Assembly: GCA_902786285.1 (NCBI GenBank)
Contig: CADABX010000009.1
Span: 1 to 64,000 of the forward strand
DNA: 64,000 nt
Direction: 5' to 3'
DNA from: Oscillospiraceae bacterium
GTDB taxonomy: Bacteria; Bacillota; Clostridia; Oscillospirales; Acutalibacteraceae
This document shows positions 16,652 to 25,285 of the stretch, one piece after another (the stretch's first letter is position 1; each line of letters opens with the position of its first letter). The notes beneath the pieces were generated by a model, which saw nothing but the letters and a program-made list of their open reading frames with translations, did no database searches and was not told where the DNA came from. The position numbers were made by a program, and so were the translations under genes.

Positions 16652-18049
16652 ATGCAACCCTTTATGACAACCGACTTTTTACTGCGCACGGATACGGCGA
16701 AAACGCTGTTTCACACGTTTGCCGCCACGCAGCCGATCTTCGACTGGCACTGCCATCTGAGCGCGAAGGAAATCTTTGAAAACAAACCGGCCAAGGATCT
16801 TTACGAGCTCTGGCTGACCGGCGACCATTATAAATGGCGCGCCATGCGCTGCGCCGGGGTGGAGGAACGCTTCATCACCGGCGACGCCGACCCGTTCGAC
16901 AAGTTTTGCGCGGTTGCCAAAACGCTCTCGCTCGCCATCGGCAATCCGCTGTATCACTGGAGCCATCTCGAGCTGCAGCGCTATTTCGGCATCACGAAGA
17001 CGTTGTCGCCCGCGACGGCAAAGGAGATCTGGGACGAGACAAAGGCCGTGATCGCCGCCGGCGATTTCCGTCCGCAAACGCTGATCAAACAGTCCAACGT
17101 CTTTGCTCTTTGCACCACGGACGACCCGGCGGATACGCTCGAATGGCACCAAAAGATCAAAGAGAGTGATTTCGACGTGCCCGTGCTCCCGGCCTTTCGC
17201 CCCGACAAGGCGATCGCGATTGAAAACCCGGGCTTTTGCGACTGGATCAAAGCGCTGTCGAATGCGGCACAAATGCCGGTGAAAACGCTTGACGAGCTGA
17301 AAGCGGCACTGACAAAACGGCTCGACTTCTTCCTGTCCATGGGCTGCGTCGCGTCCGACCAGTCGGTGTCTGCGGTGGCCTATGCCCCGGCGGACGACGC
17401 AGAGATCGACCGCATTTTCCAAAAAGCGCTCTCCGGCGAAGCGCTGACGCAAACGGAGATCGACCGCTATCACTTCGCGCTTTTGGTGTTCCTCGGCGGA
17501 TTGTATGCCGAAAAAAACCTTGCCATGGAGCTGCATCTCGGCGCGATGCGCAACAACAATACGCGCATGTTCCGCGCCATCGGCCCCGACACGGGCTTCG
17601 ATTCCATCGACGATCCGCAGCAATCGTTCGGTCTGTCGCGGCTGCTCGACACACTCGACAACGAAAACCGGCTGCCGAAAACGATTCTCTTTAACCTCAA
17701 TCCGAAGGACAACTTCACCTTCGGCGCCATGTGCGGCAACTTCCAGTCGAGCGAGGCGGCAGGCAAAATCCAGTTTGGCTCCGCGTGGTGGTTCAACGAC
17801 CACATCGACGGCATGCGCGCCCAGCTGCAGACGCTCGCGAACCTCGGCGTGCTCGGCTGCTTTGTGGGGATGGTGACCGATTCGCGCTCGTTTTTGTCCT
17901 ATCCGCGGCACGAATACTTCCGCCGCATTCTGTGCGATCTTGTCGGCGGCTGGGTCGAGGACGGCCTTTATCCGGCGGACATGGACGCGCTGGAAGAAAT
18001 TGTGAAAGGCGTGTCGTTCGAAAACGCGAAACGGTATTTTCTCGGATGA
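16652..18049 (+). CDS. uxaC: glucuronate (uronate) isomerase
   Basis: Uronate isomerase, 465 residues, normal length. It interconverts D-glucuronate/D-fructuronate and D-galacturonate/D-tagaturonate in uronic acid breakdown. Sequence evidence: FDWHCHLSAKEI (metal-binding HxH), DHYKWRAMR, CTTDDPADTLEWH, VLPAFRPDKA, HLGAMRNNN, GSAWWFNDH and GMVTDSRSFLSYPRHEYFRR. AGAGGTGATACAG precedes the ATG. It is first in a tight operon, overlapping the next gene by four bases (ATGA). Other hexuronate genes are not in the window. Confidence 0.96.
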   Translation: MQPFMTTDFLLRTDTAKTLFHTFAATQPIFDWHCHLSAKEIFENKPAKDLYELWLTGDHYKWRAMRCAGVEERFITGDADPFDKFCAVAKTLSLAIGNPLYHWSHLELQRYFGITKTLSPATAKEIWDETKAVIAAGDFRPQTLIKQSNVFALCTTDDPADTLEWHQKIKESDFDVPVLPAFRPDKAIAIENPGFCDWIKALSNAAQMPVKTLDELKAALTKRLDFFLSMGCVASDQSVSAVAYAPADDAEIDRIFQKALSGEALTQTEIDRYHFALLVFLGGLYAEKNLAMELHLGAMRNNNTRMFRAIGPDTGFDSIDDPQQSFGLSRLLDTLDNENRLPKTILFNLNPKDNFTFGAMCGNFQSSEAAGKIQFGSAWWFNDHIDGMRAQLQTLANLGVLGCFVGMVTDSRSFLSYPRHEYFRRILCDLVGGWVEDGLYPADMDALEEIVKGVSFENAKRYFLG

Positions 18050-18891
18050 AACAGGATATATATCAGGTAGAACAAATCGCGCCGCAGACCTGGCGCATTG
18101 ATGAGTGCGGCCGCGACAACTGCTATCTGCTGTGCGGCAGCGCGCGGGCGCTGCTGATCGACTGCACGATCGGCACGGGCGATCTGATGGACGTCGTGCG
18201 CACGCTTACGGATCTGCCACTGACCGTGGCGGTGACCCACGCCCACGGCGACCACGCCGGCGGCGGCTATCAGTTCGGCACGATCTTTGTGCCGCGCGCG
18301 GAAACCGACCGCACCTGGCGCGGACCGAACATGCGCGTGTTTCGCAAACAGCTTTTGTCTAACAGGATGAAGAAAAGCGGCATTACGAAAGCGAATGTGC
18401 GCGGAAACAACCTCAAAACCAACTGGCTGCCGTATGACGACGGCGCGGTCTTTGACCTCGGCGGCCGCACGGTCCGCACGGCTGCCGTGCCGGCGCACAC
18501 GATCGGCGGCATGGTGTTTTTGGACGAGACAAACCGCCTTGCCTTCCTCGGCGACACGGTGTGTCCGGTTTTGCCGATGCATACCTACCGGGCGCTGCCG
18601 CTGCAGTCGTTTGACGATCAAAGCGACCGGCTGACAACGCTGCTCGACGGCTATACGCTCTTTTGCGGCCACGGCGACGGCCGTGTGACGCATGAGCTGG
18701 TGCAAAAGCAGATCGGCTGGGTGCGCGAGATTCTGGCGCAGCACCCCGCAAACGCCGCGAAACACGGCAAACAATATTACCCGGCATTCGATCCCAGCGG
18801 CTGTGTGGGATATGACCCGGCAAACCTGTATCCCACAGACAGAAAGAAAGGATGGACGATTGCATCATGGAACTCGATCTTACGCGGCTGA
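18046..18891 (+). CDS. MBL-fold metallo-hydrolase
   Basis: A 281-residue metallo-beta-lactamase-fold hydrolase. The zinc motif is THAHGDHAGG (HxHxDH); further ligands are in VPAHTIGG, FLGDTV and FCGHGDG. It starts at the ATG overlapping the uxaC stop (ATGA), so translation is coupled. The C-terminus continues past the usual fold by about 50 residues and overlaps the start of the next gene. With uxaC in the same operon it might hydrolyse a lactone or other sugar-acid intermediate, but this is only context; related enzymes have many substrates. Confidence 0.85.
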   Translation: MKQDIYQVEQIAPQTWRIDECGRDNCYLLCGSARALLIDCTIGTGDLMDVVRTLTDLPLTVAVTHAHGDHAGGGYQFGTIFVPRAETDRTWRGPNMRVFRKQLLSNRMKKSGITKANVRGNNLKTNWLPYDDGAVFDLGGRTVRTAAVPAHTIGGMVFLDETNRLAFLGDTVCPVLPMHTYRALPLQSFDDQSDRLTTLLDGYTLFCGHGDGRVTHELVQKQIGWVREILAQHPANAAKHGKQYYPAFDPSGCVGYDPANLYPTDRKKGWTIASWNSILRG

Positions 18892-20300
18892 AAAGCAAAG
18901 AAGCGGTGCTCGAAGAGATGCACCGTATGAACGGCTTCGGCACCCGGCTGACTGGCGCAAAAGGGCAAAACGATTTTATCGCCTGGCTCAAAGAGGAAGC
19001 GCAGCGCATGGGCTATCAGACCTTCAGCGATCTGTATTCCTTTGACCGCTGGGAGGAGCAGAAAAGCAGTATTACCATTCACCGCATCCGCGGCGACGAA
19101 GCGGTGGAGGTGTCGAGCGCGTGGCCCTATTCCGGCGAGACCGGCCCCTTAGGCGTCACGGGCGAAGTGGTAGAGGTGATCGGCAAGCACGTCAATTATC
19201 TGCACGCCCGAAACAAGATCGCCCTCGTCACGGTCAGCGACCTCGGCAAGATTCCGAGCGGCATCGCCTTCAACCAGCGAAATGCCTACCCGGGCGGCAC
19301 AAATATTCCGGCGTTTTACAAAGGCCCGGTGGCAACATCGTTTGTCAATATTCCGTTTTTGCAGGTGGCAAAGGCCGCCGGCGTCAAAGCTGTTGTCTGC
19401 ATCTGGAAGGGCATGAGCCGCGAGATGGTGAAGGGGCAGTATCTGCCGTTTATTCAGCCGTATCAGGGCATCCCGGCGCTGTGGGTTTGCGAAGAGGAGG
19501 GCGAAAAGCTCAAAGAGGCCGCCCGCAACAAAGACAAGGTGACGCTTGTGTTGGAGGCAAAGCGCGAAAAGAACGCCTCCAGCGAATCGTTTTACTGCAT
19601 CAAGCGCGGCAAGAACCCGACCGAGGCGATCATCGTCAACACCCACACCGACGGCGTCAACTGTGTGGAGGAAAACGGTCCGGTCGCCATGTTGACCATG
19701 ATGGATTACCTGAAAGATGTGGAGCTCGAACGCAGCGTGATCTTCGTTTTCGTCACCGGCCACTTCCGGCTGCCGGCGTTCAAGCAAAACGATATCCAGG
19801 CCACGAGCAAATGGCTCAAAAACCACCGCGACCTTTGGGACGGCAAGGGCGGCCATATCAAGGCGGTTGCCGGCGTGGCCGTGGAGCATCTGGGCGCCCG
19901 GGAATGGAAGGATGTGGACGGCGTCTACCGGGAGACGAACCCCATCGATATTGAGATCGTCTATACCGGCAACAAGGTAATGGATGCGATCTATTACAAG
20001 GCGCTCGAAGGCCGCACGCTGGTGCGCACGGTGACGCTGCGCGGCCACAATATCTTGCATTTCGGCGAAGGACAGCCGCTGATGAACGTCGGCATCCCGC
20101 AGATCGCGCTGGTGACGGCGCCGGATTATCTGACGGCGATGGCGGACGACCAGCAGATGCATAAATTCAGCATCGACCTGATGTATGAGCAGATCCAGAC
20201 CTTCCTGAAGGCGGTTTTGCTGATCGACGCAACCGATACCAAAACGCTCGGCAAGCCCGATCCGTATACCTTTGTATTCGGCTCGGTGGGAAAGAATTAA
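18867..20300 (+). CDS. M28-like zinc peptidase family protein with altered metal site
   Basis: About 477 residues resembling M28 aminopeptidases with an inserted PA-like domain (residues about 80-230). The first ligand region appears as IIVNTHTDGVN, but the usual Asp is followed by CVEENG, and where active M28 enzymes have a Glu-Glu pair the sequence is VFVTGHFRLPA. Other ligands cannot be matched with certainty. It may be a divergent or non-peptidase member. Start choice is uncertain: ATG 18852 abuts AAAGG, ATG 18867 lies 14 bases away; both overlap the MBL gene. It is third in the uxaC operon, with no clear plus-strand terminator after it. Confidence 0.7.
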   Translation: MELDLTRLKSKEAVLEEMHRMNGFGTRLTGAKGQNDFIAWLKEEAQRMGYQTFSDLYSFDRWEEQKSSITIHRIRGDEAVEVSSAWPYSGETGPLGVTGEVVEVIGKHVNYLHARNKIALVTVSDLGKIPSGIAFNQRNAYPGGTNIPAFYKGPVATSFVNIPFLQVAKAAGVKAVVCIWKGMSREMVKGQYLPFIQPYQGIPALWVCEEEGEKLKEAARNKDKVTLVLEAKREKNASSESFYCIKRGKNPTEAIIVNTHTDGVNCVEENGPVAMLTMMDYLKDVELERSVIFVFVTGHFRLPAFKQNDIQATSKWLKNHRDLWDGKGGHIKAVAGVAVEHLGAREWKDVDGVYRETNPIDIEIVYTGNKVMDAIYYKALEGRTLVRTVTLRGHNILHFGEGQPLMNVGIPQIALVTAPDYLTAMADDQQMHKFSIDLMYEQIQTFLKAVLLIDATDTKTLGKPDPYTFVFGSVGKN

Positions 20301-20349
20301 GGCGCCGGATCCCGGAACAGAATCGGCGCACCGTAAATAAAAATGAATC

Positions 20350-20387
20350 AAAAAGCAGCAGCCCCGCCATTGACCCGGCGGGGCTGC
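20350..20387 (-). terminator. terminator for the small membrane protein gene
   Basis: GCAGCCCCGCC and GGCGGGGCTGC form an 11-bp stem; the T-run (TGCTTTTTGATT) is on the minus strand, so it serves the minus-strand gene at 20423-20716. Confidence 0.75.
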
Positions 20388-20422
20388 CTGTATGGGGAAG
20401 GGAAAAGAAGAAAGAATAAAAA

Positions 20423-20716
20423 CTATATGCCGGCAACGCCGACGATCAGCAGCACAAAGACCACAAGGATGCCCAACGAAAGCACGCCGTTGAACAGGTT
20501 GACGCCGAGCAGCAGCCGCCGCACCGGGCGACTGAGGGGTCTCGCTTCGCGCAGAACGAGCGTGGCAGCAAGGAAGACGAGCGACACGACCAAAAAGCAG
20601 CCGGATGCCGCTCCTTCGGAAAGGCCAGCCCGCAGCACCAGCAAAACCAGCAAAGCCGGCAGCAGAAGATCCAGTGCACAGCCGGCAAGCAGGAGGCAAA
20701 AGGCGCTTCTTCGCAC
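20423..20716 (-). CDS. small hydrophobic membrane protein
   Basis: A 97-residue protein with three predicted membrane helices: FCLLLAGCALDLLLPALLV, ASGCFLVVSLVFLAATLV and LSLGILVVFVLLIVGVAG. GTG 20716 is preferred because AAAGGGG lies nine bases upstream; the TTG at 20725 abuts it. A dedicated terminator on the same strand supports a real gene. I do not recognise the family and no function can be proposed. It is divergent from the FAD oxidoreductase operon. Confidence 0.6.
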   Translation of the reverse strand: MRRSAFCLLLAGCALDLLLPALLVLLVLRAGLSEGAASGCFLVVSLVFLAATLVLREARPLSRPVRRLLLGVNLFNGVLSLGILVVFVLLIVGVAGI

Positions 20717-20891
20717 AAAGCACAACCCCTTTCGTTTTTGCGTGCCGCCTGCTGCGGTTTTGCAAAAACCCTAATGTAGCTTTATCATATAATCGGATGA
20801 TTGCACCCGGTTTGCGCGGCGGTGAACAAACGGTAAAGTTTTTCCGAATACATCCGCCGCGGAAGACGAAGTGCGAACTGCTGTTTTTCTC

Positions 20892-20920
20892 TTTACATAT
20901 TAAAAAAAATATGGTAAAAT
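20892..20920 (+). promoter_or_regulatory. promoter of the FAD oxidoreductase operon
   Basis: TTTACA (20892-20897), 17 bases, TAAAAT (20915-20920), 74 bases before the ATG. The rest of the 20717-20994 gap is AT-rich and shows no gene. Confidence 0.75.
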
Positions 20921-20994
20921 ATAACACTGGAATTGTGCGGCAGTCCGGTTTGCCGCAAACGAAGAAAACAGCTTTTGCATAAAGGAGAATCACC

Positions 20995-22314
20995 ATGGGC
21001 AAAAAAATAGTCATTGCGGGCGCCGGCCACGGCGGTCTGGTCGCCGGCGCGGTGCTGGCAAAGGCGGGCTATGACGTGACGGTCTATGAGCGCAAGATCC
21101 GCAGCGAACTCGGCTACGACTGGGAAGACGCCATCGACATGCGCGTGTTTGCCGAGTGCGGATTGGAACCGCCAAAGAAAGAACACTACGCCTTCAACGG
21201 CGACATGAAATACTATAACCCAAACCTCAAAGCGCCGCTGGTGGTGCCTGCCAACGGCAAAGGCTCCGCTGTCTTTGAACGCAAAGAGATCTACGACGTG
21301 TTGATCGACAACGCCGAAAAAAGCGGCGTCAAGATCATCTATTCCACCGAGATCCTCTCGCCCGTGATGGACGGTCTGCGCGTGGTGGGCATCCGCACGT
21401 CCGACGGCGTGGTGGACGCCGATCTGGTGATCGACGCCGCCGGCATCAACACGCCCTTGCGTTCGCGGCTGCCGGTGTGCTGCAATATCGACCGCGACTA
21501 CGGCTACGGCGAATGCTTTTACGCGTTCCGCGGCTATTTCGACAAGGTGCCCGGCCACGAACCGGACGTCGCGTATGAGATTTTCCTGATGCATCAGGGC
21601 GAGCGCGGCCTTTCGTGGGTCGTGACCAAAGACGACTATGTGGACGTGCTGATCGGCCGGATGGCGCCGATGAGCAAAACGAAGCTGCAAAAGACGCTCG
21701 ACGAGATGCGTGCGTTCAGTCCGCAGATCGGCGAAAAGCTGCTGCGCGGCGGCACACAGGAACAGATCCCGGTGCGCCGGCCGCTGTCGGTGATGGTGTG
21801 CGACGGCTATGCCGCCGTGGGCGACGCGGCCTATATGACCGTGCCGATGACCGGGTCCGGCATCTGCGCGTCGATGCGCGCGGGCATGCTTTTGGCGGAA
21901 ACCGTGATGGAAGACAAGGACGAAGTGTATTCCCGGGAGACGCTCTGGAACTACAACCGCAAATATATTTTGCACTTCGGCCAAAGCTTCGCGGCGATCG
22001 ATATTCTCAAAAACATCATGCTTTGCACCGAGGTGGAGGGCGTCAACTTCCTGTTTGACAAGGGCATCATCACCGAAAACGATATGTCCTTCGGCAAAGG
22101 CAAAACCGAGGGCGGCATGTCGTTCAGCGATATGGTGGCCCGCGCCACACGCGGCATCAGCAATCTGCCGGTGCTGCTGCGCACCGCCGGCGCGCTCAGC
22201 AAGGGCGACAACGTGAAAAAGGTCTATCAGAGCATTCCCGAAACCTATGACGAAAAAGCGGTGCTCAAATGGAAGCAGGACGTGATGGAGGCGACCACGC
22301 TGATGCAGCGCTGA
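20995..22314 (+). CDS. FAD-dependent oxidoreductase, geranylgeranyl-reductase-like
   Basis: A 439-residue flavoprotein. The N-terminal Rossmann dinucleotide fold is IVIAGAGHGGLVAGAVLAKAG with VYER at the end of strand two. DLVIDAAGINTPLR and AAVGDAAYMTVPMTGSG (the second FAD motif, GD) are as in the geranylgeranyl reductase/UbiH-like superfamily. Related proteins reduce or hydroxylate isoprenoid or aromatic lipids; the substrate here is unknown. AAAGGAG lies eight bases before the ATG. It may be co-transcribed with the polyprenyl-phosphate sugar transferase 58 bases downstream, which would suit a lipid substrate, but that is inference. Confidence 0.82.
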   Translation: MGKKIVIAGAGHGGLVAGAVLAKAGYDVTVYERKIRSELGYDWEDAIDMRVFAECGLEPPKKEHYAFNGDMKYYNPNLKAPLVVPANGKGSAVFERKEIYDVLIDNAEKSGVKIIYSTEILSPVMDGLRVVGIRTSDGVVDADLVIDAAGINTPLRSRLPVCCNIDRDYGYGECFYAFRGYFDKVPGHEPDVAYEIFLMHQGERGLSWVVTKDDYVDVLIGRMAPMSKTKLQKTLDEMRAFSPQIGEKLLRGGTQEQIPVRRPLSVMVCDGYAAVGDAAYMTVPMTGSGICASMRAGMLLAETVMEDKDEVYSRETLWNYNRKYILHFGQSFAAIDILKNIMLCTEVEGVNFLFDKGIITENDMSFGKGKTEGGMSFSDMVARATRGISNLPVLLRTAGALSKGDNVKKVYQSIPETYDEKAVLKWKQDVMEATTLMQR

Positions 22315-22372
22315 CGCACGTTTTCCACCAAATCAACGCGGCGCTGCCGTAAAAAATTGAGGATGAGAGAAT

Positions 22373-23755
22373 ATGGGAAAAAATTATGTGAAGGAACAGA
22401 CGATCCTGTATCTGTTCAAGGGCTTCATCACACTGCTGTTTGCGACGGGCATGTACTTTTTGTGGACCGTCCGTTTTAACCCGAGCGCACCCACGCCGTT
22501 TTACCGCTGGGGCAACTATTTTCTGTTTGCGCTGTTCATTCTGATCTACGGCGCGTTTGTCAAGGTCTATGGCGGCTTTCTGGTCGGCACGGCAACGGTG
22601 ATCGATCTGATCTTTTCGCAGGTGATCGCCATCGCGTTTTTGCAGGGCGTCAGCTATATCATCTTTTCGCTGTTGAGCTATAAGCTTGTGAGCATCTGGC
22701 CGTTTTTGCTGATGTTCCTCATGTATTCGCTGTTTGCCGCCGGCTGGGTGGTCGTGATCGACGCGATCTATTTTAAGCTCCACGCGCCGAAAAAGACCAT
22801 CGTGGTGTTCAACAACGTGGACGCCTATCTGTCGCTCAAGGGCATTCGCTCTATGGACAAGCGCTTTCGCGTGGTGCGCACGGTCAATTCCGAAAAGACC
22901 AGTCTCGAGGAGCTGTTCTCCTATCTGAAAAAGCTGGACGCCGTGTTTCTTTGCGGTGTGCCGGCCGACTACCGCAACGAGGTGGTCAAGTTTTGCATCG
23001 CCAACTCCAAGGTGGCCTATATCAAGCCGAAAATCTCCGACACGATCATCCGCGGCGGCAAGACGATCCAGCTCATGGATGTGCCGGTCTATCGCTGCAA
23101 GCGCACCAATTCGAGTCTGATCTACAAGGTGACAAAGCGCGCGATGGATGTTGTGCTGTCTGCCATCGCCATCGTGATCGCGTCGCCCGTGATGGCGCTG
23201 ACCGCGATCGCGATCAAGCTCGACGACCACGGTCCGGTGTTTTATAAGCAGGAGCGTTTGACGCTCAACGGCAAAAAGTTTAAGATCATCAAATTCCGCT
23301 CCATGCGCTGCGACGCCGAAAAAGACGGTGTGGCGCGTCTTGCGGAGGACCACGACGACCGCATCACCCGTGTGGGCGCGTTCATCCGCAAATGCCGGAT
23401 CGACGAGCTGCCGCAGATTTTCAACATCTTCCTCGGCCAGATGTCGATGGTCGGCCCGCGGCCGGAGCGTCCCGAGATCGCGAAGGAATACGAGGACGAA
23501 ATGCCCGAATTCGCGCTGCGGCTGCAGGTGAAGGCGGGACTGACCGGCTATGCGCAGGTCTACGGCAAGTACAACACCACGCCGTATGACAAGGTGCAGA
23601 TGGATCTGATCTATGTGGCGCGCCAGTCGATCATGGAGGATATCCGGCTGATGCTGATGACGTTCAAGATTCTCTTTGTGCCGTCGAGCACCGAGGGCGT
23701 CGGCGCCAACCAGCGCACCGCGCAGCGGTCGGCCGGCGACAAGGAAAAAGAGTGA
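22373..23755 (+). CDS. exopolysaccharide polyprenyl-phosphate sugar-1-P transferase
   Basis: Initiating sugar transferase of the WcaJ/WbaP (bacterial sugar transferase) family, 460 residues. It links a hexose-1-phosphate to undecaprenyl phosphate at the inner membrane to begin surface polysaccharide assembly. The N-terminal third has four or five membrane helices, then a CoA-binding-like middle part. The catalytic C-terminal domain starts at KRAMDVVLSAIAIVIASPVM and contains FYKQERLTLNGKKF, KFRSMRCDAE, RKCRIDELPQIFN, GQMSMVGPRPERPE and KAGLTGYAQVYG. No other glycosyltransferase genes are adjacent, so it is an orphan initiator here. The next gene begins within 20 bases. Confidence 0.93.
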   Translation: MGKNYVKEQTILYLFKGFITLLFATGMYFLWTVRFNPSAPTPFYRWGNYFLFALFILIYGAFVKVYGGFLVGTATVIDLIFSQVIAIAFLQGVSYIIFSLLSYKLVSIWPFLLMFLMYSLFAAGWVVVIDAIYFKLHAPKKTIVVFNNVDAYLSLKGIRSMDKRFRVVRTVNSEKTSLEELFSYLKKLDAVFLCGVPADYRNEVVKFCIANSKVAYIKPKISDTIIRGGKTIQLMDVPVYRCKRTNSSLIYKVTKRAMDVVLSAIAIVIASPVMALTAIAIKLDDHGPVFYKQERLTLNGKKFKIIKFRSMRCDAEKDGVARLAEDHDDRITRVGAFIRKCRIDELPQIFNIFLGQMSMVGPRPERPEIAKEYEDEMPEFALRLQVKAGLTGYAQVYGKYNTTPYDKVQMDLIYVARQSIMEDIRLMLMTFKILFVPSSTEGVGANQRTAQRSAGDKEKE

Positions 23756-23772
23756 TACATGAGGTGACAACA

Positions 23773-24750
23773 ATGGAACCTGCGGCACCCTACGGCGCCG
23801 GTTTTCCGGTACAAAAATCCGAACGAAAACAAATCTGGCTGCTTGGCTCGCTGTCCGGCGGCGCGGTTTTGTTATATGTTTTTTTGCAAAATCTGCTGGT
23901 CGGCGGCCTTGGCCTGATCGGGCTGTATGAGGATTACCGGTCGCAGCCGCTGATGCAGGCGGGCGTGGATATTCTGCTGGTGGTTTTGTGTCTGCTGGTG
24001 CCGTTTTTGCTTTTGAGCGTGCCGATGGGCCGCGTTTCCGGCAACCGCGATGTGCTGGCGCTGGAGGCGCCGGGGCCGAAGGGCGAGGTGGTGCCGGCCG
24101 TCTTTGCCGGCATCGGCTTTTGCGTGCTGGCAAACCTTGTGACCGGCTATCTCACACAGTTTATCATGGATTTCGGCGTGGAGCTTTCGTCGCCCGATCT
24201 GCCCATGCCGTCCGGCGTGCTCGGCGTTACGGTATCGTTTTTCCGCGTGGTGGTCGTGGCTGCGCTGACGGAGGAGATCTGCTTCCGCGGCGTGGTGATG
24301 GGCCATCTGCGCCGGTTCGGCGATTTCTTTGCCGTGGCGATGGCGTCGGTGGTGTTTGCCGTGATGCACTGCAATCTGATTCAGGCGCCGTTTGCGCTGA
24401 TTGTCGGCTTCGCGCTGGGCTATCTGTGTATCCGCACCGGTTCGCTCTGGACGGGTATTCTTGTTCACGCGCTCAACAACACCATCTCGCTCGTGTTCTC
24501 CTATCTGCTTGAACGATACGACGAGGCGGCGGTCAATTTTGCCTATACCGTATTGATCGACGCGCTGCTCGCAATCGGCGCGATCTGCTTTTGCGTCCTG
24601 CTTTTGCGCAGACGCCAAAAGCCGGCCTTGCCGCGCACAACGCTCGGCTTCTGGCGCAAGACGTTTTGGTTTTTCTGTAACCCGCCGATGATTGTGGCGC
24701 TGGGTCTGATGGTCTGGTTCACCATGCAGTTCGTCGGCCCGGCGGGGTGA
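23773..24750 (+). CDS. CPBP-family intramembrane glutamic protease
   Basis: A 325-residue polytopic membrane protein of the CPBP (CAAX protease and bacteriocin-processing, Abi) family. Motif 1 is EEICFRGVVMGHLRR (EExxxR), motif 2 is FAVMHCNL (FxxxH) and motif 3 is HALNN. Eight or so hydrophobic segments surround these. ATG 23773 is chosen because GAGGTGA lies five bases before it. The stop codon is five bases from the tadA start. Members process prenylated or peptide substrates; the substrate here is unknown. Confidence 0.9.
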   Translation: MEPAAPYGAGFPVQKSERKQIWLLGSLSGGAVLLYVFLQNLLVGGLGLIGLYEDYRSQPLMQAGVDILLVVLCLLVPFLLLSVPMGRVSGNRDVLALEAPGPKGEVVPAVFAGIGFCVLANLVTGYLTQFIMDFGVELSSPDLPMPSGVLGVTVSFFRVVVVAALTEEICFRGVVMGHLRRFGDFFAVAMASVVFAVMHCNLIQAPFALIVGFALGYLCIRTGSLWTGILVHALNNTISLVFSYLLERYDEAAVNFAYTVLIDALLAIGAICFCVLLLRRRQKPALPRTTLGFWRKTFWFFCNPPMIVALGLMVWFTMQFVGPAG

Positions 24751-24754
24751 CGGG

Positions 24755-25237
24755 ATGACGGCATATATGGAAGAAGCGCTGCTGCTGGCAAAGCAGGCGG
24801 CGCAGGAAGGCGAAGTGCCGGTCGGCGCGGTGGTTGTCAAAGACGGCCGGATCATCGGCCGCGGACGCAACGGCAGGGAGCGGAAAAACGACGTGTCGTC
24901 CCACGCGGAGCTCGAAGCGATCCGTGACGCGGCCCGAACGATCGGCGACTGGCGGCTCAGTGGCTGCGATTTATATGTCACGCTCGAGCCGTGCGCCATG
25001 TGCTGCGGCGCGATTTTGCACGCGCGGCTGAGCCGCGTGGTGTTCGGCGCGTATGACGCAACCGCCGGCGCTGTTGTCAGCAAAGCGCAGCTTTTGTCCG
25101 GCACCCTTGCGCCGGCGCCGCAGGTGATCGGCGGTCTTTGCAAAGCAAAAAGCGAAGCGCTGCTGCAGGCATTTTTTGCCGCAAGGCGCAAAAAAGCGGA
25201 GAATCCACTTGACAAACAGGTGGAGAAAAGTATATAA
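24755..25237 (+). CDS. tadA: tRNA adenosine(34) deaminase
   Basis: Zinc deaminase of 160 residues that converts A34 to inosine in tRNA-Arg(ACG). The catalytic HAE is in SSHAELEAIRDAA and the zinc cysteines in LEPCAMCCGAI (PCxxC). FGAYDATAGAV matches the family's FG-YD region. The start ATG is four bases after the CPBP stop, so translation is probably coupled. The end of the gene contains the metQ promoter. Confidence 0.95.
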   Translation: MTAYMEEALLLAKQAAQEGEVPVGAVVVKDGRIIGRGRNGRERKNDVSSHAELEAIRDAARTIGDWRLSGCDLYVTLEPCAMCCGAILHARLSRVVFGAYDATAGAVVSKAQLLSGTLAPAPQVIGGLCKAKSEALLQAFFAARRKKAENPLDKQVEKSI

Positions 25238-25238
25238 T
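25209..25238 (+). promoter_or_regulatory. metQ promoter inside the tadA 3' end
   Basis: TTGACA (25209-25214), 18 bases, TATAAT (25233-25238). It overlaps the last ten codons and stop of tadA. The start of metQ is 48 bases downstream. I see no S-box or other riboswitch in this short leader. Confidence 0.8.
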
Positions 25239-25285
25239 CCGATTAAACTGATAGGCAATCAGGAAAAACGAAAGGGGTACTCAAC

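Noticed and set aside
25239-25285. S-box or SMK riboswitch before metQ or metN
   Set aside because: Both leaders are about 40 bases with no matching motifs.
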